From an uncultured Bacteroidales bacterium (lineage in GTDB: Bacteria; Bacteroidota; Bacteroidia; Bacteroidales; Paludibacteraceae): a stretch of 54,327 nucleotides of DNA. Positions 1 to 8,158 of this stretch are shown piece by piece. The notes beneath the pieces are model-generated. The model did not search any database. It worked only from the letters and a program-made list of their open reading frames with translations, and had not been told where the DNA came from. How positions within the stretch are numbered: the stretch's first letter is position 1; each line of letters opens with the position of its first letter. The stretch spans positions 1 through 54,327 of the forward strand of contig CADBZO010000008.1 of assembly GCA_902799185.1 (NCBI GenBank), given 5' to 3'. Made by a program: the position numbers and the translations under genes.

Positions 1-60
1 GTCCGCGAACGCGGATTAGAGGAAGTCAATGCCAACAGGAACATTGAGGGGCGAGGGTGA
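1..60 (+). CDS. 3' end of an unidentified gene (partial)
   Basis: Reading frame 1 is open from the window edge to a TGA at 58-60 and gives 19 residues ending NRNIEGRG. The other two forward frames close earlier or give unlikely residues. Nothing here identifies a family. The stop codon lies inside the first 7-nt unit of the repeat that follows, the same arrangement seen at several other gene ends in this window. Confidence 0.3.
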   Translation, partial: VRERGLEEVNANRNIEGRG

Positions 61-152
61 CGGGTGACGGGGTGACACCCTTTTCCTAAAACTATACACA
101 CACGTGTGTGAGATATATAAACAAGGGTGTCACCCTGTCACCCCGTCACCCT
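54..152. repeat. Large inverted repeat built of GGGTGAC-type 7-mers
   Basis: The left arm (54-82) holds three near-identical GGGTGAC units followed by ACACCC. The right arm (123-152) is its reverse complement with few mismatches, built of GTCACCC units. Between the arms lies a perfect 14-bp palindrome, CACACACGTGTGTG (97-110). The transcript could fold into a long hairpin with a second hairpin at its tip. No U-run follows directly, so it is not a classical terminator. Function unknown. Confidence 0.75.
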
Positions 153-159
153 AAAAACA

Positions 160-400
160 TCGTTCATTAGGTCGGATATTATCCGACATCCACCCTATTA
201 CTGCCTAATTACGGCTCAAAACCGCGATATGACCGCGATATGACCGCGATATGACCGCGACCACACCGATGGGTGACGGATAAACGTATGACTTATGAAA
301 AAGAAACCGAAAATGCGGCAGTAAGGCTCTTGATGACCGCTATCTATTCGCTCAAAACAGATACAAAAAAGACAAAAGTCGAAAGAAAAAAGACAAAAGT
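160..400. other. Intergenic stretch: hairpin, 11-mer repeat, weak small ORF
   Basis: A near-perfect palindrome, GTCGGATA/TATCCGAC, lies at 171-187. A 54-codon ORF (288-452) starts MTYEKETENAAVRLLM but runs straight through the glnA promoter, so I do not call it a gene. From 370 on, the sequence repeats with a 21-nt period (GACAAAAGTC at 371-380 and again at 392-401), which is three 7-nt units and leads into the promoter. Confidence 0.5.
221..263. repeat. Tandem 11-mer repeat ACCGCGATATG
   Basis: Three exact 11-nt copies start at 221, 232 and 243, followed by a partial fourth copy (ACCGCGA). The period is 11, so it differs from the 7-nt arrays elsewhere. It lies about 140 bp upstream of the glnA promoter. 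No function is evident. Confidence 0.85.
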
Positions 401-432
401 CTTGCATATGTCAAAAAAAAGTAGTACTTTTG
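401..432 (+). promoter_or_regulatory. Bacteroidetes-type promoter of glnA
   Basis: The -33 element is CTTGCATATG (401-410), followed by an A-tract and the -7 element TACTTTTG (425-432). The distance from the start of one element to the other is 24 nt, as in nearly all promoters of this window. Expected transcription start is about 438, leaving a leader of roughly 45 nt before glnA. Confidence 0.85.
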
Positions 433-484
433 CGGTCGATTTTGAAATTTAATCGGATTAAAAACGAAAAATAACGTCAAAAGT

Positions 485-2671
485 ATGAGTAATATTCGTT
501 TTGAAGCGTTAAAAATGGCATTTGAGCATAAAACTGCCGCAGTAGATGTGCCGGAAGGCAAAGTGAAGGATTATTTCGCGCAAGACGTGTTTACGCGCGA
601 AAAAATGAAGGAATATATCGCGCAAGAAGTCTTGGACCAACTCTTCGACGATGTGGATAACGGTCGTACGATCCATCGGGACATCGCCGGTGTCGTAGCT
701 ATCGGTATCCGCAAGTGGGCGATGGACCACGGTGCTACCCATTTCACGCACTGGTTCCAGCCCCTCACCGGCGGTACCGCTGAGAAGCATGACGCGTTCT
801 TTACCCTCAAAAACGGTACGCTGATCGAAGAGTTCAGCGGTGACAGCCTCTATCAACAGGAGCCGGACGCTTCCTCGTTCCCTTCCGGCGGCATACGAAA
901 CACCTTCGAAGCCCGTGGCTACTCCGCATGGGATCCTTCATCGCCTGTCTTCCTCATCGGCGATACCCTCTGTATCCCGACCGTCTTTGTGGCCTATACA
1001 GGCGAGGCACTGGATTACAAGACCCCGCTCATCCGCTCTACGGCGGCGCTCTGCCATGCAGCACGCGAGGTCTGCGGTTATTTTGACAAGCAGGTCAAGC
1101 ATGTGCATACCAACCTCGGCTGGGAACAGGAGTATTTCCTCGTAGATGAGTCGCTTTATAATGCCCGGCCGGACCTCATGCTCACCGGTCGCACCCTCAT
1201 GGGCCATAACAGCGCGAAGAGCCAGCAGCTCGAGGACCATTATTTCGGAGCCATCCCTGCGCGTGTGTTAGCGTTCATGCGGGAGTTGGAATACGAGGCA
1301 CTCAAGGCAGGAATCCCCGTACGCACCCGCCATAACGAGGTGGCACCGAACCAGTTTGAGATGGCGCCTATCTTCGAAGAAGTGAATCTATCGAATGATC
1401 ATAACCTGCTCGTAATGAGTATCATGGAGCGGGTGGCGGAGAAGCATCATTTCCGTGTACTGCTGCATGAGAAACCCTACGCGGGTGTCAACGGCAGCGG
1501 CAAGCATTGCAACTGGTCCATGCAGACCAATACCGGCGTCAACCTCCTGGCTCCCGGCAAGAACCCGTACCAGAATCTTCAGTTCATCACATTCCTGGTC
1601 AATGTACTCATGGCGGTGCACCGCCATAACGGTTTGCTCAAAGCGTCGATTGTCAGCGCTACGAACGAGCATCGTTTGGGAGCCAACGAAGCCCCCCCGG
1701 CAATCATCTCCGTCTTCCTGGGCAAGCAGATAACCGCGGTGCTGGACAAACTGGAGCATGCAAAAGCGGAGGAGGCTATCATCATCAACGCCAAGAAAGA
1801 GATGAAACTCGGCGTAGCCAATATCCCCGAGATCCTTCTCGATAACACGGACCGAAACCGTACCTCGCCTTTTGCTTTCACCGGTAATCGCTTCGAGTTC
1901 CGAGCCGTCGGTTCTTCGGCAAACTGCGGTGCAGCGATGTTAGCCCTCAATGCGGCAGTAGCCGAGCAATTATCGTTGTTCAAAGAGGAAGTGGACGCTC
2001 GTATCGAAAACGGCGAAGCCAAAGAGCGTGTCCTCTTTGATGTCATCAAGAAATATATTGTGGCTTGCAAGGCGATCCGTTTTGACGGAAACGGCTACTC
2101 CGATGAGTGGAAAGACGAAGCCGCTAAGCGCGGCTTGGATTGCGAGCAGAGCGTACCTTATGTCATCGATCGCTACTTGAGTAACCGTAGTATAAATATG
2201 TTCGAGCGTACGGGCGTACTCACGCGTGCAGAGTTACATAGCCGTTGTGAAGTCAAATGGGAGACCTACGTCAAGAAACTGCAGATCGAGAGCCGTGTGA
2301 TGGGGGATTTGGTGGAGAACCACGTGCTGCCTGCCGCCAAGCGGTACCAGACGATGCTGCTGCAGAACGTGTTAGCGGTGAAACAGGTCTTCCCTGCGGA
2401 CGAGACGGCATCGCTCAATGCCATGGACTACAGCATCATCAAACAGATAGAAGACCACTCCGGCGCTATCCTTGAGGGTGTGGAAGCGATGACGGAAGCG
2501 CGCCACAAAGCCAACCGCCAGCCCGACGAGCGCTCCAAAGCCATCGCCTATCATGACACGGTGCTGCCCCTGATGGCTTCGATCCGCGAGCACGCCGATG
2601 CCCTCGAACTCATCGTTGACGACGAACTTTGGACCCTCCCCAAATACCGGGAACTAATGTTCATCCACTAA
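485..2671 (+). CDS. glnA: Glutamine synthetase type III
   Basis: Cytosolic GSIII (also called GlnN), which condenses glutamate and ammonia to glutamine using ATP. Its 728 residues match the long type III family of Bacteroidetes; types I and II are about 350-470 residues. Visible active-site blocks are NEVAPNQFEMAP (about residue 284), GVNGSGKHCNWSM (about 333) and NEHRLGANEAPPA (about 397). The start at 485 fits: it lies about 45 nt after the promoter and the protein begins MSNIRFEALK as expected. There is no Shine-Dalgarno sequence, which is usual for this phylum. It appears to be transcribed alone, since pyrG follows after 62 nt with no obvious promoter or terminator between them and could be co-transcribed. 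Confidence 0.95.
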   Translation: MSNIRFEALKMAFEHKTAAVDVPEGKVKDYFAQDVFTREKMKEYIAQEVLDQLFDDVDNGRTIHRDIAGVVAIGIRKWAMDHGATHFTHWFQPLTGGTAEKHDAFFTLKNGTLIEEFSGDSLYQQEPDASSFPSGGIRNTFEARGYSAWDPSSPVFLIGDTLCIPTVFVAYTGEALDYKTPLIRSTAALCHAAREVCGYFDKQVKHVHTNLGWEQEYFLVDESLYNARPDLMLTGRTLMGHNSAKSQQLEDHYFGAIPARVLAFMRELEYEALKAGIPVRTRHNEVAPNQFEMAPIFEEVNLSNDHNLLVMSIMERVAEKHHFRVLLHEKPYAGVNGSGKHCNWSMQTNTGVNLLAPGKNPYQNLQFITFLVNVLMAVHRHNGLLKASIVSATNEHRLGANEAPPAIISVFLGKQITAVLDKLEHAKAEEAIIINAKKEMKLGVANIPEILLDNTDRNRTSPFAFTGNRFEFRAVGSSANCGAAMLALNAAVAEQLSLFKEEVDARIENGEAKERVLFDVIKKYIVACKAIRFDGNGYSDEWKDEAAKRGLDCEQSVPYVIDRYLSNRSINMFERTGVLTRAELHSRCEVKWETYVKKLQIESRVMGDLVENHVLPAAKRYQTMLLQNVLAVKQVFPADETASLNAMDYSIIKQIEDHSGAILEGVEAMTEARHKANRQPDERSKAIAYHDTVLPLMASIREHADALELIVDDELWTLPKYRELMFIH

Positions 2672-2733
2672 CCGGTTATATGCAGATAGCAGATCGAAGA
2701 AGCCATGCGGCGAATTAAAAATGTATTCATGTA

Positions 2734-4347
2734 ATGGAAACGAAGTATATCTTTATTACCGGAGGTGTAGCTTCGTCGTTGGGTAAGGGTATCATCTCGG
2801 CATCCTTGGGTAAGTTACTCCAGGCGCGCGGGTATCGGATAACGATTCAGAAGTTCGATCCCTATATAAACATCGACCCAGGCACATTGAATCCGTACGA
2901 GCACGGCGAGTGTTACGTGACGGCGGACGGTATGGAGACCGACCTTGACCTCGGGCACTACGAGCGATTTACGGGTATAGAGACCACGCGCGACAATAGT
3001 GTTACGACCGGTCGTATCTACTTGAGTGTGATAGAGAAAGAACGCCGCGGAGATTATTTAGGTAAAACGATACAGGTCGTTCCACACATCACGGACGAGA
3101 TAAAACGGCGTATTCTGTGCAACGCAACCAAACAACCGTTAGACTTCGTTATTACGGAGATAGGCGGTACAATAGGCGATATAGAAAGTCAGCCATTCTT
3201 AGAGGCTATCCGTCAATTACGATGGGAACTCGGCTCCCGGCGGGCGCTCAATGTGCATCTTACCTACGTGCCTTATCTGGCTGCCGCAGACGAACTGAAG
3301 ACCAAGCCGACGCAGACCAGTGTCAAACAACTGCAAGGACTTGGAATCCAACCGGAGGTGCTTGTACTTCGTACGGAACATCATCTGAGCGATGAATTGC
3401 GTAATAAAGTGGCGCATTTCTGCAACGTTGCACCGGAGGCGGTGATTCAAAGTCAAGACCTGCCGAGTATCTACGAAGTGCCCATCAATATGTATGAGCA
3501 TCAACTGGACAGGGTTATCTTGAGTAAGATGGGCATCAAAAGACCTACAAAACCTGATCTGAAATCGTGGTTGGACTTTTTGGACTGCCGTAAACGTGCA
3601 GACGAAGTGCTACATATAGGTCTGGTCGGCAAATACGACCTGCAAGATGCATACAAGAGTATCCGTGAGAGCCTCACACATGCGGGTACATACAGAGGAT
3701 ATAAGGTACAGATTCGTTTCATCAATAGTGAGTTTATCACCCGTGAGAACGTAGCCGAACAACTATCCGGTATGGCCGGTATCGTTATTTGTCCGGGATT
3801 CGGGCAACGAGGTATAGACGGCAAGATTCTGGCCGCAGAATATACCCGTACGCACGATATTCCCACATTCGGAATCTGTCTCGGCTTCCAGATGATGGTG
3901 ATTGAGTTCGCGCGTAATGTGTTAGGCTACCAAGATGCCAATAGTAGCGAGATGGACAAAACGACACCGCATAATGTCATTGATATGATGGCGGAGCAGA
4001 AGAACATCACGCAGAAAGGCGGAACGATGCGACTCGGCGCTTACGAGTGTGCTTTATCCGGAGGCAGTCGTACGGCGCAGGCCTATCACGGGCAAACACT
4101 CATTAAGGAAAGACACCGTCATCGTTATGAGTTTAATAACTCCTATAAGGACGAGTACGAAAAACGGGGAATGAAATGCGCAGGCATCAACCCATCATCC
4201 GATTTGGTAGAGATCATGGAGATTCCGGCCTTACGATGGTATATCGGCACGCAGTTTCACCCCGAATACAGTTCAACGGTCTTACATCCGCATCCGTTGT
4301 TCCTGGATTTTATTGGGGCATGTATTAAAGCATCAAAGGACAAATGA
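2734..4347 (+). CDS. pyrG: CTP synthase
   Basis: Converts UTP to CTP with ATP and glutamine. The 537 residues are full length. The N-terminal synthase domain carries the P-loop region GGVASSLGKG (from residue 9) and FDPYINIDPGT. The C-terminal class I glutaminase domain has the nucleophile in GICLGFQ (about residue 382) and the His-Glu pair in FHPEY (about 509). The stop overlaps the dapF start (ATGA at 4344-4347), so translation of the two is probably coupled. No anomalies seen. Confidence 0.97.
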   Translation: METKYIFITGGVASSLGKGIISASLGKLLQARGYRITIQKFDPYINIDPGTLNPYEHGECYVTADGMETDLDLGHYERFTGIETTRDNSVTTGRIYLSVIEKERRGDYLGKTIQVVPHITDEIKRRILCNATKQPLDFVITEIGGTIGDIESQPFLEAIRQLRWELGSRRALNVHLTYVPYLAAADELKTKPTQTSVKQLQGLGIQPEVLVLRTEHHLSDELRNKVAHFCNVAPEAVIQSQDLPSIYEVPINMYEHQLDRVILSKMGIKRPTKPDLKSWLDFLDCRKRADEVLHIGLVGKYDLQDAYKSIRESLTHAGTYRGYKVQIRFINSEFITRENVAEQLSGMAGIVICPGFGQRGIDGKILAAEYTRTHDIPTFGICLGFQMMVIEFARNVLGYQDANSSEMDKTTPHNVIDMMAEQKNITQKGGTMRLGAYECALSGGSRTAQAYHGQTLIKERHRHRYEFNNSYKDEYEKRGMKCAGINPSSDLVEIMEIPALRWYIGTQFHPEYSSTVLHPHPLFLDFIGACIKASKDK

Positions 4348-5120
4348 AAATCCTTCCCTTCATCAAAATGCACGGTCTGGGAAACGACTACGTCTATATC
4401 GACTGTTTCCAAAAGACCACGGCAGACATCCTTGCCAAGACCGATCTCGCTGACTTGGCGCAGCGGGTCTCCGATCGCCATTTCGGCATAGGATCAGACG
4501 GCATGGTCCTTATCCTTCCTTCCAAAGATGCAGACGCACAAATGCGTATCTTCAATGCCGATGGAAGCGAAGCGGAGATGTGCGGTAACGCCATTCGATG
4601 CGTCGCCAAATATCTCTACGAAAACGGCCTGAGTATAAACATCCATATGGAGATCCGTACGCTTGCCGGAATGCGCACCTTGTCCCTGCACGTCTCTGAT
4701 GGCATCGTAGAGCAGGTGACCGTGAACATGGGAATACCGGTTATAACTCCTGAGACATTCTTGTCGGATTCCATCCCGATCGGCTATACTTCCGTCAACA
4801 TGGGAAATCCGCACGCCGTCTTCTTCCGCGACAACCTTCCGCAACTGCCCGCCAACACCAACGTCGAGTTTGTCAAGGTGCGTAACATGAAAGAATTAGA
4901 CGTACGGGTCATTGAACGCGGTTCCGGCGAGACGCTTGCCTGCGGAACAGGTGCTTGCGCCTCGGCGGTTGCTGCTATCTTCCATGACTTGACAGAACGG
5001 AATGTAACCGTCCATCTACCCGGTGGTGACCTGCAAATTCAATGGAAAGAGAACACTTCGCCTGTCTTTATGACCGGCTCTGCAACCGAAGTTTTTAGGG
5101 GGGAATTATATGCAAATTAA
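4344..5120 (+). CDS. dapF: Diaminopimelate epimerase
   Basis: Interconverts LL- and meso-diaminopimelate for lysine and peptidoglycan synthesis, without a cofactor, using two cysteines. Both are present: EMCGNAIRC (about residue 80) and ETLACGTGAC (about residue 200). The 258 residues are a normal length. It overlaps pyrG by 4 nt and dapL by 11 nt, so the three form one operon. It is intact although the partner enzyme DapL next to it is damaged. Confidence 0.96.
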   Translation: MKILPFIKMHGLGNDYVYIDCFQKTTADILAKTDLADLAQRVSDRHFGIGSDGMVLILPSKDADAQMRIFNADGSEAEMCGNAIRCVAKYLYENGLSINIHMEIRTLAGMRTLSLHVSDGIVEQVTVNMGIPVITPETFLSDSIPIGYTSVNMGNPHAVFFRDNLPQLPANTNVEFVKVRNMKELDVRVIERGSGETLACGTGACASAVAAIFHDLTERNVTVHLPGGDLQIQWKENTSPVFMTGSATEVFRGELYAN

Positions 5121-6168
5121 TACGAATTTACAGCATTTGGACGGTAACTATCTCTTTACGGAGATTGCAAATCGCACACAGGAGTATCAGCAAAACCATC
5201 CTGACGCACGTGTCTTACATCTGGGCATAGGCGACGTGACACTTCCTCTGCCGCAAGTCATCATAGAAGCCATGCATCGTGCCGTGGACGAATTGGCTCA
5301 TGCTGAGACCTTCTGTGGCTACGGACCGGAAGTGGGCTATCACTGGCTGCGTCAGGCGATTATTGACAATGACTATACCCCTTGTGGTATCCGTCTGACG
5401 CCTGACGAGGTCTTCATCAGCGATGGGGCAGGTAGTGACCTGGGCAACCTCAGCGATCTGTTCGATACAGCCAATACGGTCGCAATTTTGGAACCCTCTT
5501 ACCCTGCTTACGTAGATACCAGCCGAATGGCAGGAAGGCAGATCATTTGGTTGCCTTGCAAGGCAGAGAATAACTTCCATCCCGCCTTACCGGCACAAAA
5601 AGCAGATATCATCTACCTCTGTTTTCCGAATAATCCCACCGGTACTGTCCTTACCCGTGACGAGTTGACGCAATGGGTGGAATATGCCCGTACCAACCAT
5701 AGTATCATCCTTTATGATGCCGCGTACGAGGCCTTCATCGAAGATCCCGACATCCCGCATAGCATCTATGAGATAGACGGAGCGAAAGAGGTAGCGATCG
5801 AGATACGTAGTTTCAGCAAAACAGCCGGTTTTACTGCCGTGCGTTGCGGTTATACGGTGGTACCCGAAGAAACAGGGTTGCAAGCAATGTGGTCACGCAG
5901 ACAATGTACCAAGTTCAATGGTGCCTCGTATATCTCCCAACGTGCCGCCTTGGCTACCTATACTCCGGAAGGAAAAGCCGGGATACGCGCAAATCTGAAC
6001 TATTACAAACAGACAGCGCAGATCCTTATGGATGGTTTGCGGACTTTGGAATACACGGTCTATGGCGGCCAAAACGCACCCTATATATGGTGTCGCGTTC
6101 CGACTCCGGACAAGGATTTGTCCGTTTCTCTGCCTTCTCCGACCGAAAAGATGTCATCGAAGCAATAA
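5110..6168 (+). CDS. dapL: LL-diaminopimelate aminotransferase, C-terminus disrupted (probable pseudogene)
   Basis: PLP-dependent aminotransferase that makes LL-diaminopimelate from tetrahydrodipicolinate and glutamate. The core is good: SFSKTAGFTAVRCGY holds the PLP lysine (about residue 237) and FPNNPTGT is typical of fold-type I enzymes. The ORF is 352 residues, where the family is about 400. After NAPYIWCRVP (near 6090) it leaves the family pattern and stops at 6168. The expected end, beginning SGQGFVRFSAFSDRK, is found in another frame and runs to a stop at 6189-6191. About 25-30 residues between the two parts are absent. A deletion with frame change explains this. It may be a real mutation or an assembly error. 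Ddh, encoded downstream, could bypass the loss. Confidence 0.85.
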   Translation: MQINTNLQHLDGNYLFTEIANRTQEYQQNHPDARVLHLGIGDVTLPLPQVIIEAMHRAVDELAHAETFCGYGPEVGYHWLRQAIIDNDYTPCGIRLTPDEVFISDGAGSDLGNLSDLFDTANTVAILEPSYPAYVDTSRMAGRQIIWLPCKAENNFHPALPAQKADIIYLCFPNNPTGTVLTRDELTQWVEYARTNHSIILYDAAYEAFIEDPDIPHSIYEIDGAKEVAIEIRSFSKTAGFTAVRCGYTVVPEETGLQAMWSRRQCTKFNGASYISQRAALATYTPEGKAGIRANLNYYKQTAQILMDGLRTLEYTVYGGQNAPYIWCRVPTPDKDLSVSLPSPTEKMSSKQ

Positions 6169-6182
6169 AAAGAATGAAAACA

Positions 6183-6214
6183 CTTGCATAATTCAAAAAT
6201 TAGTAGTAATTTTG
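6183..6214 (+). promoter_or_regulatory. Bacteroidetes-type promoter of glmS
   Basis: CTTGCATA (6183-6190), an A-rich spacer and TAATTTTG (6207-6214), spaced 24 nt start to start. It overlaps the last codons of the frame-shifted dapL tail. The transcript start would fall just before the 7-nt repeat that forms the leader. Confidence 0.8.
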
Positions 6215-6220
6215 CAACTC

Positions 6221-6241
6221 AAATCGTAAATCGTAAATCGT
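6221..6241. repeat. 7-nt array AAATCGT x3 in the glmS leader
   Basis: Three exact copies of AAATCGT at 6221, 6228 and 6235 fill the short untranslated leader between the glmS promoter and its ATG at 6250. It belongs to the window-wide 7-nt array family. Confidence 0.85.
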
Positions 6242-6249
6242 CAATAAAG

Positions 6250-8109
6250 ATGTGTGGAATAGTTGGTTACATAGGAAAGCGCAAGGCGTATCCTATATTA
6301 ATAAAAGGTCTTCATCGCCTCGAGTACCGCGGCTACGATAGTGCCGGAGTGGCACTCATCAATGATGAGGGTCAACTCAATGTCTATAAAGCAAAAGGCA
6401 AAGTAGCGGAACTCGAAGCTTTCTGTGCAGAGAAAGATACGAACGGTTGTATCGGAATCGCGCACACGCGTTGGGCGACCCACGGGGAGCCGAACACGGT
6501 GAACGCCCATCCGCATTACTCGGAGTCCGAGCGTCTGGCGATCATCCATAACGGCATCATCGAGAACTACGCCGTTCTTAAAGCCGGCTTGCAGCAGGAG
6601 GGTTACACCTTCCGCTCCGACACGGACACCGAGGTGCTGGTGCAGCTCATCGAATATACGCAGGTGAACCGCCACGTGGACCTCAAGACGGCGGTGCAGT
6701 TAGCGCTGCAGCAGGTCATCGGCGCGTACGCCATCGCCATCCTCGATAAGGATCACCCGGACACCCTCATCGCCGCCCGCAAGGGCTCGCCGCTGGTGGT
6801 AGGTATCGGCGAGGATGAGTATTTCCTGGCTTCCGATGCAACCCCTATTGTCGAATATACGGATAAGGTGATTTATATTGAGGACGAAGAAGTAGTAGTG
6901 CTGACTGCTAATTCTCAATCCTCCATTCTCAATTATCAATTATCAACTATCAACGGAGTTGATAAGACCCCGGAGATCAAGCGGCTGGAGCTGTCGTTGA
7001 GCCAGTTGGAGAAAGGCGGCTATCCGCATTTCATGCTCAAGGAGATCTTCGAGCAGCCCCGTACGCTGACGGACTCCATGCGAGGCCGTGTGAACGTACG
7101 GCAGGATAATATCGCCCTCTCGGGCTTCATTGACAATAAAGAGCGGTTTTTGAACGCCAAGCGTATCATCATCACCGCCTGCGGCACTTCGTGGCACGCA
7201 GGATTGATTGCCATGTACGCCATCGAGGAGTTCGCCCAGATACCCGTCGAGGTGGAGTACTCGTCGGAGTTCCGTTACCGCAAGCCGGTCATCAACCAAG
7301 ACGACGTCGTCATCGCTATCTCGCAATCCGGCGAGACGGCGGACACCTTAGCGGCTATCCAGCTCGCCAAATCCAAAGGCGCGTTCATCTTCTCTATCTG
7401 CAATGTCGTGGGTGCTTCTATCCCGAGGGTGAGCGACAGCGGCTGTTATACCCATGTAGGACCGGAGATAGGCGTGGCTTCCACCAAAGCCTTCACCGCC
7501 CAAGTGACCGCACTCACCATGCTGGCGCTCTGTATCGGCCGCGAGAAAGGGACGATGAGTGAAGACAAATACCTCGCCGTCGTACGCGAGTTGGGACGTA
7601 TCCCCGACAAGATTTCGCGCGTCCTGGAACAAGATGCCCGCATCGCCGATTTTGCTAAGACGTTTACCTACGCCCAGAATTTCATTTATCTCGGCAGAGG
7701 ATATAACTACCCTGTAGCCATGGAAGGAGCACTCAAACTCAAGGAGATCTCCTATATCCATGCCGAGGGCTATCCGGCGGCGGAGATGAAACACGGACCT
7801 ATTGCCCTTATCTCGCAGGAGATGCCTGTGGTCGTGGTGGCTCCGCACTGCGGCACGTACGAGAAAGTCGTGTCGAACATCCAGGAGATCAAAGCCCGCA
7901 AGGGTAGAGTGATAGCCGTCGTCACGGAGGGGGACGAACTGGTGTCCAAGATAGCCGATTACATCATCGAGGTGCCCGAGACCGAAGAATGCCTCACGCC
8001 GCTGCTGACGGTTATCCCGCTCCAACTGTTGGCGTATCACATCGCCGTGGTCAAGGGCTGCGACGTGGACCAGCCGCGGAACCTCGCCAAATCAGTGACG
8101 GTGGAGTAA
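6250..8109 (+). CDS. glmS: Glutamine-fructose-6-phosphate aminotransferase
   Basis: Makes glucosamine-6-phosphate from fructose-6-phosphate and glutamine, the first step to UDP-GlcNAc. I place the start at 6250 because the mature enzyme needs Cys1 (MCGIVGYIGK); an upstream in-frame ATG at 6184 lies inside the promoter. This gives 619 residues. The N-terminal class II glutaminase domain (about 1-230) includes HTRWATHGEPN. Two SIS sugar-isomerase domains follow (CGTSWHAG near 315; the end LAKSVTVE is canonical). Residues about 222-235, in the linker between glutaminase and isomerase parts, are encoded by a 42-nt 7-mer array and look like an in-frame insertion. Confidence 0.97.
   Translation: MCGIVGYIGKRKAYPILIKGLHRLEYRGYDSAGVALINDEGQLNVYKAKGKVAELEAFCAEKDTNGCIGIAHTRWATHGEPNTVNAHPHYSESERLAIIHNGIIENYAVLKAGLQQEGYTFRSDTDTEVLVQLIEYTQVNRHVDLKTAVQLALQQVIGAYAIAILDKDHPDTLIAARKGSPLVVGIGEDEYFLASDATPIVEYTDKVIYIEDEEVVVLTANSQSSILNYQLSTINGVDKTPEIKRLELSLSQLEKGGYPHFMLKEIFEQPRTLTDSMRGRVNVRQDNIALSGFIDNKERFLNAKRIIITACGTSWHAGLIAMYAIEEFAQIPVEVEYSSEFRYRKPVINQDDVVIAISQSGETADTLAAIQLAKSKGAFIFSICNVVGASIPRVSDSGCYTHVGPEIGVASTKAFTAQVTALTMLALCIGREKGTMSEDKYLAVVRELGRIPDKISRVLEQDARIADFAKTFTYAQNFIYLGRGYNYPVAMEGALKLKEISYIHAEGYPAAEMKHGPIALISQEMPVVVVAPHCGTYEKVVSNIQEIKARKGRVIAVVTEGDELVSKIADYIIEVPETEECLTPLLTVIPLQLLAYHIAVVKGCDVDQPRNLAKSVTVE
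6913..6954. repeat. 7-nt array inside glmS (6 units, in frame)
   Basis: Six consecutive 7-mers: TCTCAAT, CCTCCAT, TCTCAAT, TATCAAT, TATCAAC, TATCAAC. The total of 42 nt is exactly 14 codons, so the frame is kept. It encodes a Ser/Asn/Gln/Leu-rich stretch (NSQSSILNYQLSTIN) unlike the rest of GlmS. It looks like intergenic repeat DNA that has entered the gene. Confidence 0.85.
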
Positions 8110-8158
8110 ATTAAAAATTACGAATTACGAATTACGAATTAAAAATTACAAATTATGA
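8110..8158. repeat. 7-nt array ATTACGA between glmS and ddh
   Basis: Seven units in perfect register: ATTAAAA, ATTACGA x3, ATTAAAA, ATTACAA, ATTATGA. The array starts in the glmS stop codon (last A of TAA, 8110) and its last unit contains the ATG of ddh (8155-8157). The whole intergenic space is therefore repeat. Confidence 0.9.

Noticed and set aside
288-452. 54-codon ORF before glnA
   Set aside because: It runs through the glnA promoter and the 21-nt-period repeat; the first 20 residues look protein-like but there is no further support.
6184-6249. Upstream start of glmS
   Set aside because: It lies inside the promoter, and GlmS needs Cys at position 2 of the initial product for glutaminase activity.
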